A program made the translations under genes and the position numbers. From Candidatus Zixiibacteriota bacterium (GTDB taxonomy: Bacteria; Zixibacteria; MSB-5A5; GN15; FEB-12), in the NCBI GenBank assembly GCA_035380245.1, contig DAOSXA010000002.1:1130010-1194009 (forward strand): DNA of 64,000 nt, read 5' to 3'. The first letter of the stretch is position 1. Every line of letters starts with the position of its first letter. Positions 18,222 to 27,183 of the stretch are shown here, piece after piece. The notes under the pieces were generated by a model that made no database searches, was not told the DNA's origin, and worked only from the letters and a program-made list of their open reading frames with translations.

Positions 18222-18998
18222 TCAACCTCCGAAGGTCTCGACCAAATGGAAAAGCTTCTGTGTGTTGCGGTCGGTTACTTTTTCAACTTCCGCCGGATCG
18301 ATCCCCTTCAACTCGGCCAGCTTGCGGCAGATGTACGGGATATAAGCCGGTGAGTTGGTCTTACCGCGAAAAGGCACCGGCGTCAGGAACGGTGCGTCCG
18401 TCTCAAGCAGAATTTTCTCAAGGGGAACAGCCGTCGCCATCACCGCAGAAAGGGCATTCTTATATGTGATGCGTCCACCGACGGAGACATGAAAGCCAAG
18501 ATCGAGGACTTCTTTCGCTTCCCGGGCATTGCCCGGAAAACAATGAAACACGCCCCCCACCAGCGCCGGAGCATACGGCCGCACTATGTCAACCGTATCG
18601 CGAAATGCCTCGCGAGTGTGAATGACAATCGGCATATCGAGATCGACCGCCAATTCCAGTTGTTGCACGAAAGCACGTCGCTGGACATCGCGCGGGGACA
18701 GATCGCGATAATAATCGAGGCCGATTTCGCCAATAGCCACAACCTTCTCGTGCTCCGTCATTTTCTTTAGCTCGTCAAGGACATTATCGTCAACAGTCTT
18801 CGCATCGTGCGGATGCACCCCCACGGCGGCATATACGGAATCGAAACGCTCGGCAAGGGCTACTGACCGGCGCGATGACTCAAGGTCAGCCCCGATATTT
18901 ACCAGAGTGTGCACCCCGGCCCGGACTGCCTCGGCGATCACTTCATCGCGTCGACCGTTATACTCTTTGAGATCCAGATGACAATGCGAGTCGATCAT
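18222..18998 (-). CDS. tatD: TatD-family metal-dependent deoxyribonuclease/hydrolase
   Basis: 258 residues, the usual size. TIM-barrel metal ligands are visible in order: 'DSHCHLD' at the N terminus, 'IGEIGLDYYRD', 'VIHTREA', 'FHCFPG' and 'LETDAPFLTP'. It is a cytoplasmic 3'-5' exonuclease/D-aminoacyl hydrolase-type enzyme; the biological substrate differs among members. Its ATG overlaps the metG stop by one base (TGATG), and rsmA follows immediately. Confidence 0.93.
   Translation of the reverse strand: MIDSHCHLDLKEYNGRRDEVIAEAVRAGVHTLVNIGADLESSRRSVALAERFDSVYAAVGVHPHDAKTVDDNVLDELKKMTEHEKVVAIGEIGLDYYRDLSPRDVQRRAFVQQLELAVDLDMPIVIHTREAFRDTVDIVRPYAPALVGGVFHCFPGNAREAKEVLDLGFHVSVGGRITYKNALSAVMATAVPLEKILLETDAPFLTPVPFRGKTNSPAYIPYICRKLAELKGIDPAEVEKVTDRNTQKLFHLVETFGG
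18226..18230 (-). promoter_or_regulatory. Ribosome binding site that sets the rsmA start
   Basis: GGAGG on the minus strand inside the 3' end of tatD, with a six-base spacer to GTG 18219. It rules out the TTG at 18225 as start. Confidence 0.7.
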
Positions 18999-20914
18999 CA
19001 GCCTATGGAAGCACCCGGCGGAAGGTCGCCATCAGGCGTAAGCACCGCCAGCTTCTTCCCCTTTTTAGCCGCCAGGAGCATGCCGCGTGATTCCACGCCT
19101 CGAATAACCGCCGGTTTCAGATTCGTCACGACAGCGACACGTTTTCCGACAATTTCCTCCGGCTTGTAGAACTCGGCGATCCCGGCCACGATCTGACGTT
19201 TTTCAGAGCCGAGGTCAATTTGCAACTTGAGCAGTTTGTTGGCTCCCTCCACCCGTTCCGCCTCGAGCACTTCAGCTACCCGTAAGTCGACTTTGCCGAA
19301 CTCAGAAATGTCAATAAGGTTCGCCTCGTCCACCGCTTTCTCCGGTGTCTCTTCTTTCAGTTCGCCGGGGAGATTCATGCGCGGGAAAACCGCTTGCTCC
19401 ACCTTCACCGGTGTCCCCGGTTCCATTTGATAGAAAGTCCGGGCGTTGTCGAGGGTCAAGTCACGGTCGTCTAGCGACAGCGCCGTCCTGATTTCGCGCA
19501 TTTTGTTCGGTAGTACGGGCGACAGGATAATCGTCACGATCCTGATCATCTCACAGCAGGCATACAGCACCCCACCCAACTCGGCGGTCTTGCCCTCCCT
19601 GGCGAGAATCCACGGAGCGGTATCGTTGAAGAACTTGTTGGTCGCTTTCACCAGAGCCATAGCTTCTCCGATTGCCTGTCCCAACCGGAAATGCTTGATA
19701 TGTTCGTAGGCGCTGTTCGGCAACGCCTCAGCTTGTCCGAGCAATTCCTCGAATCCCGGTAATCCCTTATGAGGTTGCGGCAGTTTGCCGTCGCAATGTG
19801 TTTTAATAAGTTTCGCCACCCGCGATACCAGATTGCCGAGATCGTTGGCCAGATCGGAGTTGTACTGAATCACGAATCTTGAAACCTGAACATCGCCGTC
19901 CACTCCGAACGGATACTGCGTCAACAGCAGGTAACGGGTCACATCGGCGCCATATTGTGCTACGAGCTCGTTGGGATCGATGAAATTCCCGAGCGACTTT
20001 GACATCTTCCGGCCGTCAATCGTGAAATAGCCGTGTAAAAAGATCGTATCCGGAAGTTTTAATCCCGCCGCCAACAACATCGCCGGCCAATAAAGGCAAT
20101 GGAATTTGAGAATGTCCTTAGCCATCAGGTGGACAACTTCCGCCTTATTCCACCATTTATCGAAATTCTCGGGATCATCGCCGTAACCAATCGCCGTGAT
20201 ATAATTGGAGAGCGCATCGACCCAGACATAAGCGACCTGGCTTTTATCGAACGGCAGCGGAATTCCCCACTTCACCCGCTCGCGCGAAAGAGAAAAATCC
20301 GGCAGGTCCTGATTGAACAGTCCCAACACTTCGCGTCGTCGTTCTTCCGGGAGTATTTTCAACTCACCCGATTCGATTCTTCGTTTAAGTTCCGGCAGGA
20401 AAGCCGTCAACCGGAAGAAGTAATTCTTCTCCTTCAACTTCTCGGGAGCGCGTAAATGATCGGGGCAAAGTCCATCCACCAACTCTTTCTCGGTCATGAA
20501 CTTTTCACAGCCGGTACAATAAAGCCCTTCATAGTAATCCGAATAAACCACGTCACGACCGTCTTCGGTTTTGGCCTCCATCATCACATTGAGGAGTTTG
20601 ATGACCGCATCGGTGTGACGTTTGCTGGTCGTTCGGACGAAATAATCGGGATGAACGTCAAGTGCTTCCCAGGCTTTCTGGAAAGTCGCTACTGTCCGAT
20701 CACAGAATTGAATTTCAGTCAAACCGGCCGCTTCGGCTACTTCGGCCACTTTCGTGCCGTGCTCATCGGTTCCGGTCAGAAAAAAACTCTCGCGCCCGGC
20801 CAGGCGATGAAACCGGGCGAGTACATCGGCGGCAATAGTCGTATAGGCATGGCCGATATGTGGCTTGTCGTTAACGTAATAGATCGGTGTCGTTACGTAG
20901 AAAGGTCTTGCCAA
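18998..20914 (-). CDS. metG: Methionyl-tRNA synthetase with C-terminal tRNA-binding domain
   Basis: 638 residues. Class I synthetase signatures are HIGH in 'DKPHIGHAYTT' and KMSKS in 'DGRKMSKSLGN'. A zinc-knuckle insertion reads 'YCTGCEKFM..GLCPDH'. The last ~105 residues ('FGKVDLRVAEVLEAE..SRGMLLAA') form the EMAP/Trbp111-like OB domain that dimerises the enzyme and binds tRNA. It charges initiator and elongator tRNA-Met. It is operonic with tatD and rsmA downstream and ricT upstream, with a 19-base gap to ricT. Confidence 0.97.
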   Translation of the reverse strand: MARPFYVTTPIYYVNDKPHIGHAYTTIAADVLARFHRLAGRESFFLTGTDEHGTKVAEVAEAAGLTEIQFCDRTVATFQKAWEALDVHPDYFVRTTSKRHTDAVIKLLNVMMEAKTEDGRDVVYSDYYEGLYCTGCEKFMTEKELVDGLCPDHLRAPEKLKEKNYFFRLTAFLPELKRRIESGELKILPEERRREVLGLFNQDLPDFSLSRERVKWGIPLPFDKSQVAYVWVDALSNYITAIGYGDDPENFDKWWNKAEVVHLMAKDILKFHCLYWPAMLLAAGLKLPDTIFLHGYFTIDGRKMSKSLGNFIDPNELVAQYGADVTRYLLLTQYPFGVDGDVQVSRFVIQYNSDLANDLGNLVSRVAKLIKTHCDGKLPQPHKGLPGFEELLGQAEALPNSAYEHIKHFRLGQAIGEAMALVKATNKFFNDTAPWILAREGKTAELGGVLYACCEMIRIVTIILSPVLPNKMREIRTALSLDDRDLTLDNARTFYQMEPGTPVKVEQAVFPRMNLPGELKEETPEKAVDEANLIDISEFGKVDLRVAEVLEAERVEGANKLLKLQIDLGSEKRQIVAGIAEFYKPEEIVGKRVAVVTNLKPAVIRGVESRGMLLAAKKGKKLAVLTPDGDLPPGASIG

Positions 20915-20933
20915 GGCAAAGCTCCTTGATCAA

Positions 20934-21848
20934 TCAGTTTTCGGAATTGTCCTCATCCTCGAGCATTTTCAGCTCTTCCTCATCGACCGGCTCGGCGTTC
21001 ACATCGACCGGAAGATTGCGGTTGTCATCGGCATTCTCGCCGCTCTCTTTATTCGACCATTCGATATCCTTGGCCTGACAGCGAAAGCGGACATTGTCAT
21101 CGCCGCGAATGATCCCTTCCTCGTGGAAAACATCGATCCGCTCAAGAACACCTTCCCCCTCCTTGGTCATAACACGTTTGCCGGTCGGTGGGAATTTTTT
21201 CTTGCAGACCGCATACACATCCGCCTCATAACGCAGACAACAAAGCAACCGGCCGCAATTGCCGGATATTTTGGAGGGATTCAACGGCAGATCCTGCTCG
21301 CGGGCATGCTGAGTAGAAATCGGCTCGAAACCTCGAATGAAGGTGTTGCAGCATTGGTTCATGCCGCAAATGCCATACCCTCCGATTCGCCGCGCTTCGT
21401 CGCGTACGCCAATCTGGCGTAACTCGATACGAGTGCGATAGCGCGCCGCCAGATCCTTGACCAACTCACGAAAATCCACTCGGTGATCGGCAGTAAAATA
21501 GACCGTCATCTTGTTGCCGTCGAACTGCAATTCCACATCGACCACCTTCATCGCCAGTCCGTGTCGGGCAATAATCTCAATCACCTCATCGCGATATTCA
21601 TCTTCCTTTTTCTGGAGCTCGCGGTAAGTTGCCTTATCTTCTTCGGAAGCCGGTCGCAAAATCGATCCGGGACGATCGCGATCGGTAAAATCGACCTCTT
21701 GCTCGACCTGGGTCCGTACCAGGCCGATATTCTCACCCCGTTCCGCCTGGACGATCACATAATCCGACTGATTGATACTATGATAATAGGTATTGTAAAA
21801 ATACTCCCGACGGGAGCCTTTGAACTCGACAAGGTATAATTCCGCCAT
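20934..21848 (-). CDS. ricT: RicT/YaaT-type PSP1 domain protein
   Basis: 304 residues. The core PSP1 domain carries the cysteine-rich motif 'GMNQCCNTFIRGFEPIS' and 'GNCGRLLCCLRYE', which in Bacillus RicT contributes to iron-sulfur clusters of the RicA-RicF-RicT complex affecting RNase Y. An acidic tail ('EEELKMLEDEDNSEN') is extra. The neighbourhood holB-ricT-metG-tatD-rsmA mirrors the Bacillus order, which supports the call. RicA/RicF partners are not in the window, so the role here is inferred from family only. Confidence 0.88.
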   Translation of the reverse strand: MAELYLVEFKGSRREYFYNTYYHSINQSDYVIVQAERGENIGLVRTQVEQEVDFTDRDRPGSILRPASEEDKATYRELQKKEDEYRDEVIEIIARHGLAMKVVDVELQFDGNKMTVYFTADHRVDFRELVKDLAARYRTRIELRQIGVRDEARRIGGYGICGMNQCCNTFIRGFEPISTQHAREQDLPLNPSKISGNCGRLLCCLRYEADVYAVCKKKFPPTGKRVMTKEGEGVLERIDVFHEEGIIRGDDNVRFRCQAKDIEWSNKESGENADDNRNLPVDVNAEPVDEEELKMLEDEDNSEN

Positions 21849-21885
21849 GGCGGGAAACTCTCCCTATCTATATAAAAAGCCCTGA

Positions 21886-23019
21886 TCAGGCTGACTGCCG
21901 GTGGATTCCGGCCTTGAGCTTGAGGCTCAGGGCGGCTAATAATCCCGGAATATGCACGTTTAGGGCAATATCATCAAGGGCTAATTTGATCGCTTGCACC
22001 ATGAGTTCCGCCGGTTGGCTGCCCTGGAAGTAGCTTGAGAGACGAATCAGATCGGACTTGAAATCAACGTTGACGATATCGGACTCATTTCCGGTAGCGG
22101 CATAGCGATTGCAGTCGGCTGTGAGCGATTGCCATTGGATCAGCAATTCTCGCGCGTGCCCCCGGTCGCGAGTCTTGACCAGATCGACCAAATGGCTGAT
22201 AGTCTCGGCGCCGCTGTCGACAAAAAGAGACTTGAACAGCATAAATCCCACCGACCGCCGCGACAGATCATCATCCTCGGTCGTGGCCATCTCGACCGCT
22301 TTTCCCAGCGATCCTTCAGCCAACCGAGCAAGCACCGTTGCTTTGACCGGATTCAGATCGTAATGCTCTATAAGATAGTTTTCCATCGCCGCAGGAGGGA
22401 TACGATCCAGCCGAATTACCTGCGAACGGGACTGAATAGTCGGCAGCAACGATTCCGGCCGCTCCGTAGTCAGGATAATTACCGTATCGGCGGGTGGCTC
22501 CTCAATCATTTTCAACAGAGCATCAGCTGAGGCGGCCCGCATCTTTTCCATCTGATGAAACAGCGCCACCCGTCGCACTCCAACACTGGCCTTGGAAGAC
22601 AGGTGTTTTTTTATACTCCGGGCCGTATCGATACGAATCGAGTCATTGGCCTCGAACGAAAGTTGCTTGAAAGGTTCCTGCCGCTTTTGTTCGAGAATCT
22701 CGTTCGTCAGATCGATTTCTTTGTCCTTGCTATCGAATTTGGGCAGCGGGAACGCCGTGAACAGTCCCTCGAAACCGAGGTTGAAGATATTCCGGCAGGC
22801 ATAGCATTGACCGCACGGCACCGGCAGACCGGTGTCGCTTTTTGGGCGCGGATTCTCCTCACAATTCAACAGCGCCGCAAATGCCAGCGCCAGCGGCCAG
22901 CGACCGACTCCGTCCGCACCATAAAATAAATAGGTTCCGGCTACGCGATCGTTTTCATAAGCCCGAGTGAGGATTTTCCAGGCACGCGGCTGAATTTGAG
23001 ATATATCAAAAGGCGTCAA
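21886..23019 (-). CDS. holB: DNA polymerase III delta' subunit
   Basis: 377 residues, TTG start overlapping the envC-like 3' end by 14 bases. AAA+ clamp-loader fold: P-loop region 'GADGVGRWPLALA' (the usual Lys is Arg, as delta' need not bind ATP), four-Cys zinc site ending 'CGQCYACRN', 'LLKMIEEPPADTVIILTTE' (the sensor-1 stretch) and 'TIQSRSQVIRLDRIP'. It is the part of the clamp loader that places the sliding clamp on DNA. The order envC-holB-ricT is within one operon. A direct neighbour of ricT in many genomes. Confidence 0.9.
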   Translation of the reverse strand: MTPFDISQIQPRAWKILTRAYENDRVAGTYLFYGADGVGRWPLALAFAALLNCEENPRPKSDTGLPVPCGQCYACRNIFNLGFEGLFTAFPLPKFDSKDKEIDLTNEILEQKRQEPFKQLSFEANDSIRIDTARSIKKHLSSKASVGVRRVALFHQMEKMRAASADALLKMIEEPPADTVIILTTERPESLLPTIQSRSQVIRLDRIPPAAMENYLIEHYDLNPVKATVLARLAEGSLGKAVEMATTEDDDLSRRSVGFMLFKSLFVDSGAETISHLVDLVKTRDRGHARELLIQWQSLTADCNRYAATGNESDIVNVDFKSDLIRLSSYFQGSQPAELMVQAIKLALDDIALNVHIPGLLAALSLKLKAGIHRQSA

Positions 23020-24184
23020 GTTTGATCCATTTCACCGGGTCGAGCGCCTCGCGGCCTCGACGTAATTCAAAGCGCACTTCGCCGTCTCCACCGGCGGTGG
23101 CCAAAGTCGTCCCGGTTTGAACCATGCGCCCCTTGGCGACCGAAACCGTGCCGAGTCCGGCATAGGTACTGTAATACTGATCGCCATGATCGACAATAAC
23201 GAAATTGCCGTAACCGCGCAATTCGCCCACATAGACCACCCGGCCCGAGGCAACCGCCGTTACCGCCCGACCGGTCTTGCCGCTGACCACGATACCGGGG
23301 GAAAACGATTTGAGCCGAGTAATAGGATCGGTGGAATAACCGTAAGTAGTCGTGATCTTGCCTCGACAAGGCGCCCCCAACTGTCCCTTGATCGACTCCA
23401 GGATCGAGGGTGTCACCGGTGCTTCGACGCTTGTCCCGGTAGTATGGCGACTTTCTTGTTCCAAACGGGCGACAATCGCTTCCATTTCTTCGGCGGCCTG
23501 CGCCAGCATAGATATCCGGTCGGCTTCGGCCGTTTTCTGCCGATGCAGTGTCGCCAATTCCTTTTCGCGTCGTTCCTTGCGGCTGGAGTCAAGCGATGTC
23601 GCCGTTTCTTTCTGCTTCCGTAAACTGGCTACTTTTTTACTCTCACCGCTCAGGTTGTCCAGACGGTCCTCGGTAACGGCTAACAACTCGGCTGTTTGTT
23701 CGATATTGGCTGATTCCAGTCCGGCTATCGCCCGCAGATAAACGGCCTGCCGCTTGAGTCTGATCTCTTCGTTGGGTTCGCTGGTGTAGGCTTCCACCGG
23801 TTCGCGTGATGCGATGTAAAATTGCCGGAGATTCCCAAGGTAGCGACGTCGCGTTCTCTCGAACAAATCCTGGGTATCACCTAACTGCTGTTCGGTGGAG
23901 GAAATTTCTCCCTTGATATTCTTGAGTTGTTTGCCGAGTCGCGAAATAATTTTTTGGTTCGAACTAATCCGTTGATCGTATTCGGAAACCTCTTTCTGGA
24001 CGCTCAATTCTTCCTTCTTGAGCGAGTCCAGCGTCTGGCGGCCATCCTCGATCTCCTGTTGAATGCGCGCCAGTTCTTCCTTCTGATCCAGCATATCGTC
24101 GCGATTGTCGGCCCGGGCGGACATGAAAGGTGAGATTAAAAAACCAAGAGCCGTCAGAAGCAGTATCAAAAAGCGGGTCTTCAT
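23006..24184 (-). CDS. envC: EnvC-like coiled-coil protein with degenerate LytM/M23 domain
   Basis: About 392 residues from ATG 24184; the frame continues upstream into ftsX, but this start gives a signal peptide ('MKTRFLILLLTALGFLI..'). Residues ~30-250 are a long coiled coil ('ELARIQQEIEDGRQTLDSLK'), and the last ~110 a LytM fold. Metal ligands are missing: the first His/Asp motif region reads 'SPGIVVSGKTG' and the HxH is 'VRFEL'. So it should not cut peptidoglycan itself but activate an amidase, as E. coli EnvC does. It lies 5 bases after ftsX, and ftsE precedes: the FtsEX-EnvC septal-hydrolase activation set. No amidase gene is in the window. Confidence 0.88.
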   Translation of the reverse strand: MKTRFLILLLTALGFLISPFMSARADNRDDMLDQKEELARIQQEIEDGRQTLDSLKKEELSVQKEVSEYDQRISSNQKIISRLGKQLKNIKGEISSTEQQLGDTQDLFERTRRRYLGNLRQFYIASREPVEAYTSEPNEEIRLKRQAVYLRAIAGLESANIEQTAELLAVTEDRLDNLSGESKKVASLRKQKETATSLDSSRKERREKELATLHRQKTAEADRISMLAQAAEEMEAIVARLEQESRHTTGTSVEAPVTPSILESIKGQLGAPCRGKITTTYGYSTDPITRLKSFSPGIVVSGKTGRAVTAVASGRVVYVGELRGYGNFVIVDHGDQYYSTYAGLGTVSVAKGRMVQTGTTLATAGGDGEVRFELRRGREALDPVKWIKLDAF

Positions 24185-24189
24185 CCCCG

Positions 24190-25047
24190 TCACCTCAGCA
24201 TCTTGCGAATGCCGACATAACCACTGACCAGACCCAGCAACGTGCACGAAAAAACGAACCAGGCAATCTGGGACAGATCGGGCATGACAATCTCGAATTG
24301 CGTGAAGGTAACCCGACTGAGACCATAGTCGATCAAGCACCATCCCAGCGCCGCGGCCAACCCGGCCACTAAGAGTCCTTCAAGAATGAACGGCATCGCT
24401 AAAAAGAGTTTACCTGCCCCCAGCAAACGCATCTGGGCGAAGCCTACCGCTCGGGTCTGGGTCATCAGGCGAATGTTATTTGCTGAACTGATGAGTGCCG
24501 CCAGCAGAATCAGTATGCCCAATAGAGAACCGATATCCTGAATCAACCCGGTCGTTTGCTCGACCTTGGCCAGCCAGCGACGACTGTAAAAGGTCTGATC
24601 GACTCCCTCCATCGCGTGCAGTTCATTCTCAACCAACTCCAGGTGACGGCTGTGCAAATAATTCGGATCAAAACCCAGGACCAACGATCGCGGCAAAGGA
24701 TTGATGCTGTCATACCCGGCTAACAGATCGGTCCCCACCAGATAAGAGAGCTCCTCGCGGGCATTTTCCTTGGAAACGAATCTGACCGAGATTACTCCCG
24801 GCAACTCCCTTACCCGGTCCATGAGTGGTGCAATCAACGAATCAGCCGGTTCTTCGGTTAAAACCACTTCCATCTTCAGATCGGCGATAAGGCGATCATA
24901 GAATTTTTGCGATGTCCCGGCTGCAATCCAGAAGAAATCGAATAAAACGAACAGGAGCATCATCGATAAAAACGAGCCGAACACGATTGACCAGTGCCGT
25001 CCCATATTGCGGCCCAACTCGCGCAGGATGTAGAAAAAGAGCCTCAT
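24190..25047 (-). CDS. ftsX: Cell-division permease-like protein FtsX
   Basis: 285 residues, four membrane segments in the FtsX pattern: one near residue 30, a periplasmic loop of ~130 residues ('VVLTEEPADSLIAPLMDRVR' ... 'YSRRWLAKVEQ'), then three at the C-terminal end beginning 'DIGSLLGILILLAALISSA'. The cytoplasmic piece 'RAVGFAQMRLLGAG' matches the family coupling helix that meets FtsE. It passes a conformational signal from the ATPase to periplasmic EnvC. It overlaps ftsE by 4 bases and is followed at once by the envC-like gene. Confidence 0.92.
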   Translation of the reverse strand: MRLFFYILRELGRNMGRHWSIVFGSFLSMMLLFVLFDFFWIAAGTSQKFYDRLIADLKMEVVLTEEPADSLIAPLMDRVRELPGVISVRFVSKENAREELSYLVGTDLLAGYDSINPLPRSLVLGFDPNYLHSRHLELVENELHAMEGVDQTFYSRRWLAKVEQTTGLIQDIGSLLGILILLAALISSANNIRLMTQTRAVGFAQMRLLGAGKLFLAMPFILEGLLVAGLAAALGWCLIDYGLSRVTFTQFEIVMPDLSQIAWFVFSCTLLGLVSGYVGIRKMLR

Positions 25048-25709
25048 TCCAACGCTCCGTTCACGATCTGGTAGATATCGGCGTTGGGGACTTCCCGCAT
25101 CGGCGTATCGGAAGTCAGGATCAGCATCGACCGGCCCGAGGCGGACAGTTTGATCATATACTCGAAAGCCCAGTCAAGACTGCGCGAATCAAGCCCGGCA
25201 GCCGGTTCGTCCACGATAATCAACGGTTGATTGCCGATAGCGGCACGAGCGAATTGTGTCAGGGCATATTCCACCCGGGTCAGGCGTTCCGGGTATTCGT
25301 TAGCCAGTTTCAGAAGCGAGAACTCGGTCAATATCTTGAATAGCCGATCACGGCGCAGCTTCGGACGTTCTCCGCTGAGAACGAGTGGAAAAAGCACATT
25401 TTCAGCCACGGTCATGGTCGGCACCAGCCCGAAAATCCCCCCCACTCCGCCGATCTTTCGCCGAGTCCCCTTGAGCCAGCGTTTCTTGCCGTCGGAAATG
25501 CAGCGACCGAACATTTCAACCGAACCGCTGTCGGGAAGACGCAGGCCGGTCAGAAGTTCCACCAGACTGGTTTTACCGGAACCGGCCGGTCCGGAGATCA
25601 TGGCAGAGCGTTCCGCCTCAATAACCAGATTGAGGTTGTCGAATATCTGCTCGCCGCGCCCGGATTTCAGGCAAATGTTGGTCAGTTCAACGATGTTAGT
25701 ATCGGACAT
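25044..25709 (-). CDS. ftsE: FtsE-like ABC ATPase with degenerate signature, Q- and H-loops
   Basis: 221 residues from ATG 25709, the usual FtsE length (a longer frame adds 17 residues with no family match). Walker A GPAGSGKT (40-47) and Walker B 'LIIVDEP' (163-169) are intact. The ABC signature LSGGQ is replaced by 'LTRVEYALTQ' (143-152), the Q-loop Gln by Gly94 ('GGIFGLVP'), and the switch His by Ser200 ('LILTSDTP'). In normal FtsE these residues complete the ATP site across the dimer. So ATP binding is likely but hydrolysis doubtful. Gene order ftsE-ftsX-envC fixes the identity. First gene of the long minus-strand operon. Confidence 0.85.
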   Translation of the reverse strand: MSDTNIVELTNICLKSGRGEQIFDNLNLVIEAERSAMISGPAGSGKTSLVELLTGLRLPDSGSVEMFGRCISDGKKRWLKGTRRKIGGVGGIFGLVPTMTVAENVLFPLVLSGERPKLRRDRLFKILTEFSLLKLANEYPERLTRVEYALTQFARAAIGNQPLIIVDEPAAGLDSRSLDWAFEYMIKLSASGRSMLILTSDTPMREVPNADIYQIVNGALE

Positions 25710-25734
25710 AGCGTTATACCCAGCGATAGAAAAC

Positions 25735-25751
25735 GGCGACAAAACGTCGCC
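25735..25751 (-). other. Hairpin in the ftsE leader
   Basis: ggcgac-aaaac-gtcgcc (6 bp stem, 5-base loop) lies in the predicted 5' untranslated region; on the minus strand it is followed by gttttct. A weak attenuator is possible. Confidence 0.35.
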
Positions 25752-25771
25752 TGACAGCACCGCATCGGTTT

Positions 25772-25801
25772 ATACTAAATGCCCTGTAAATCGCTTGGCA
25801 A
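25772..25801 (-). promoter_or_regulatory. Possible promoter of the ftsE-rluD operon
   Basis: Minus strand TTGCCA (25801-25796), 18 bp spacer, TAGTAT (25777-25772), about 62 bases before the ftsE start and just after the rho terminator. Confidence 0.4.
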
Positions 25802-25833
25802 CTAAAATCGGGATTATCCGCCCCGGTCAAAGA

Positions 25834-25861
25834 AAAAGCCACACCGGAAAGTGTGGCTTTT
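25834..25861 (-). terminator. Rho-independent terminator after rho
   Basis: Stem aaaagccacac / gtgtggctttt (11 bp) with loop cggaaa. On the minus strand it is followed by more T (ttctttg). It begins 21 bases past the rho stop codon. Confidence 0.85.
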
Positions 25862-25882
25862 ATTATGTAATTTGGAGAATAC

Positions 25883-27130
25883 TCAGTCTTTCATGGAAGC
25901 GAGAAAACGTTCGTTGCTCTTGCTCTTACGCATGCGGTCGATCAGGAATTCCATCGCTTCGATCGGATTCATTTCGGCCAGGAACTTGCGCAGAATCCAG
26001 ATCTTCTTGAGCACCTCTTCCTCGATCAGCAATTCTTCCTTACGGGTAGAGGAGCGATTGATATCCATCGCCGGGAAAATTCTCCGATCGGCCAGACGGC
26101 GATCCAGCACCATTTCCATGTTGCCGGTGCCTTTGAACTCTTCGAAAATCACCTCGTCCATGCGGGAGCCGGTTTCTATCAGAGCGGTGGCGATAATCGT
26201 CAGCGAGCCGCCGGACTCGATATTACGCGCCGCACCGAAGAATCTTTTCGGCTTGTGCAAGGCGTTGGAGTCCACACCGCCGGAAAGAATTTTACCGGAG
26301 TGCGGCACTACCGAGTTATGAGCGCGAGCCAGACGAGTAATCGAATCGAGCAAAATAACCACATCATGGCCGTGCTCGGTAAGGCGCTTTGATTTCTCCA
26401 GGACCATGTTGGCGACCTGGACGTGACGCTCGGCCGGTTCATCGAAAGTCGAAGAGATAACTTCGCCTTTGACCGACCGACGCATGTCGGTTACTTCCTC
26501 CGGTCGTTCATCGATCAGAAGCACGATCAGCTTGACCTCGGGATGATTAGCCACGATCGACTGGGCGATTCGCTGCAGGATAATCGTCTTACCGGCTTTC
26601 GGCGGCGAGGTGATCAAAGCACGCTGGCCTTTGCCGATCGGACACATCAGGTCGATAATGCGGGTTGTCAGTTCCTCGGGATGAAGCTCCAGTTTGTAAG
26701 GCTCATCCGGATAAAGCGGCACGAGATTGTCGAACAGGACTTTACTCTTGGCTTTTTCGGGATCGTCAAAATTGACCGATTCGATTTTCAGCAGGGCGAA
26801 ATACCGCTCGTTATCCTTCGGCGGCCGAACCTGACCGGAAATAATATCCCCGGTGCGGAGATCAAACCGCTTGATCTGCGAAGGCGAGACATAGATATCA
26901 TCCTGCCCCGGCAGATAGTTATAATCCGGCGAACGCAGGAATCCATACCCCTCATCCAGAATCTCGAGGACGCCTTCGGCGAGAATAATGCCGTCGGCGG
27001 TCGAGGCGTTCTCCATGATTTTGTAGATCAGTTCCGACTTGCGCAGGCCCGAGACGCCGGGAATATCCAATTCCTCGGCAATCTTGAGCAAATCGGCAAT
27101 TGTCTTTGATTTTAAGTCTGCCAGTTCCAT
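25883..27130 (-). CDS. rho: Transcription termination factor Rho
   Basis: 415 residues, standard length without the long N-terminal insertion of some phyla. In order: the Rho_N helical domain ('LADLKSKTIADLLKIAEEL'), the cold-shock-like primary RNA site ('EGYGFLRSPDYNYLPGQDD'), Walker A 'PPKAGKTIIL', Walker B region 'VVILLDSITRLARAHN', and the R-loop 'FEEFKGTGNMEM'. A hexameric RNA-translocating ATPase that ends transcription. It has its own promoter overlapping the 3' end of rsfS and its own intrinsic terminator. Confidence 0.97.
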   Translation of the reverse strand: MELADLKSKTIADLLKIAEELDIPGVSGLRKSELIYKIMENASTADGIILAEGVLEILDEGYGFLRSPDYNYLPGQDDIYVSPSQIKRFDLRTGDIISGQVRPPKDNERYFALLKIESVNFDDPEKAKSKVLFDNLVPLYPDEPYKLELHPEELTTRIIDLMCPIGKGQRALITSPPKAGKTIILQRIAQSIVANHPEVKLIVLLIDERPEEVTDMRRSVKGEVISSTFDEPAERHVQVANMVLEKSKRLTEHGHDVVILLDSITRLARAHNSVVPHSGKILSGGVDSNALHKPKRFFGAARNIESGGSLTIIATALIETGSRMDEVIFEEFKGTGNMEMVLDRRLADRRIFPAMDINRSSTRKEELLIEEEVLKKIWILRKFLAEMNPIEAMEFLIDRMRKSKSNERFLASMKD

Positions 27131-27154
27131 GAGACTTCCTGGTTATATATGTTA

Positions 27155-27183
27155 ATTATGAAAATACGCCTGGTTGGTGTCAG
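27155..27183 (-). promoter_or_regulatory. Promoter of rho
   Basis: Minus strand CTGACA (27183-27178), 17 bp spacer, CATAAT (27160-27155). Transcription should start near 27148, leaving a ~18 base leader with AGGAAG before the ATG at 27130. Confidence 0.6.
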
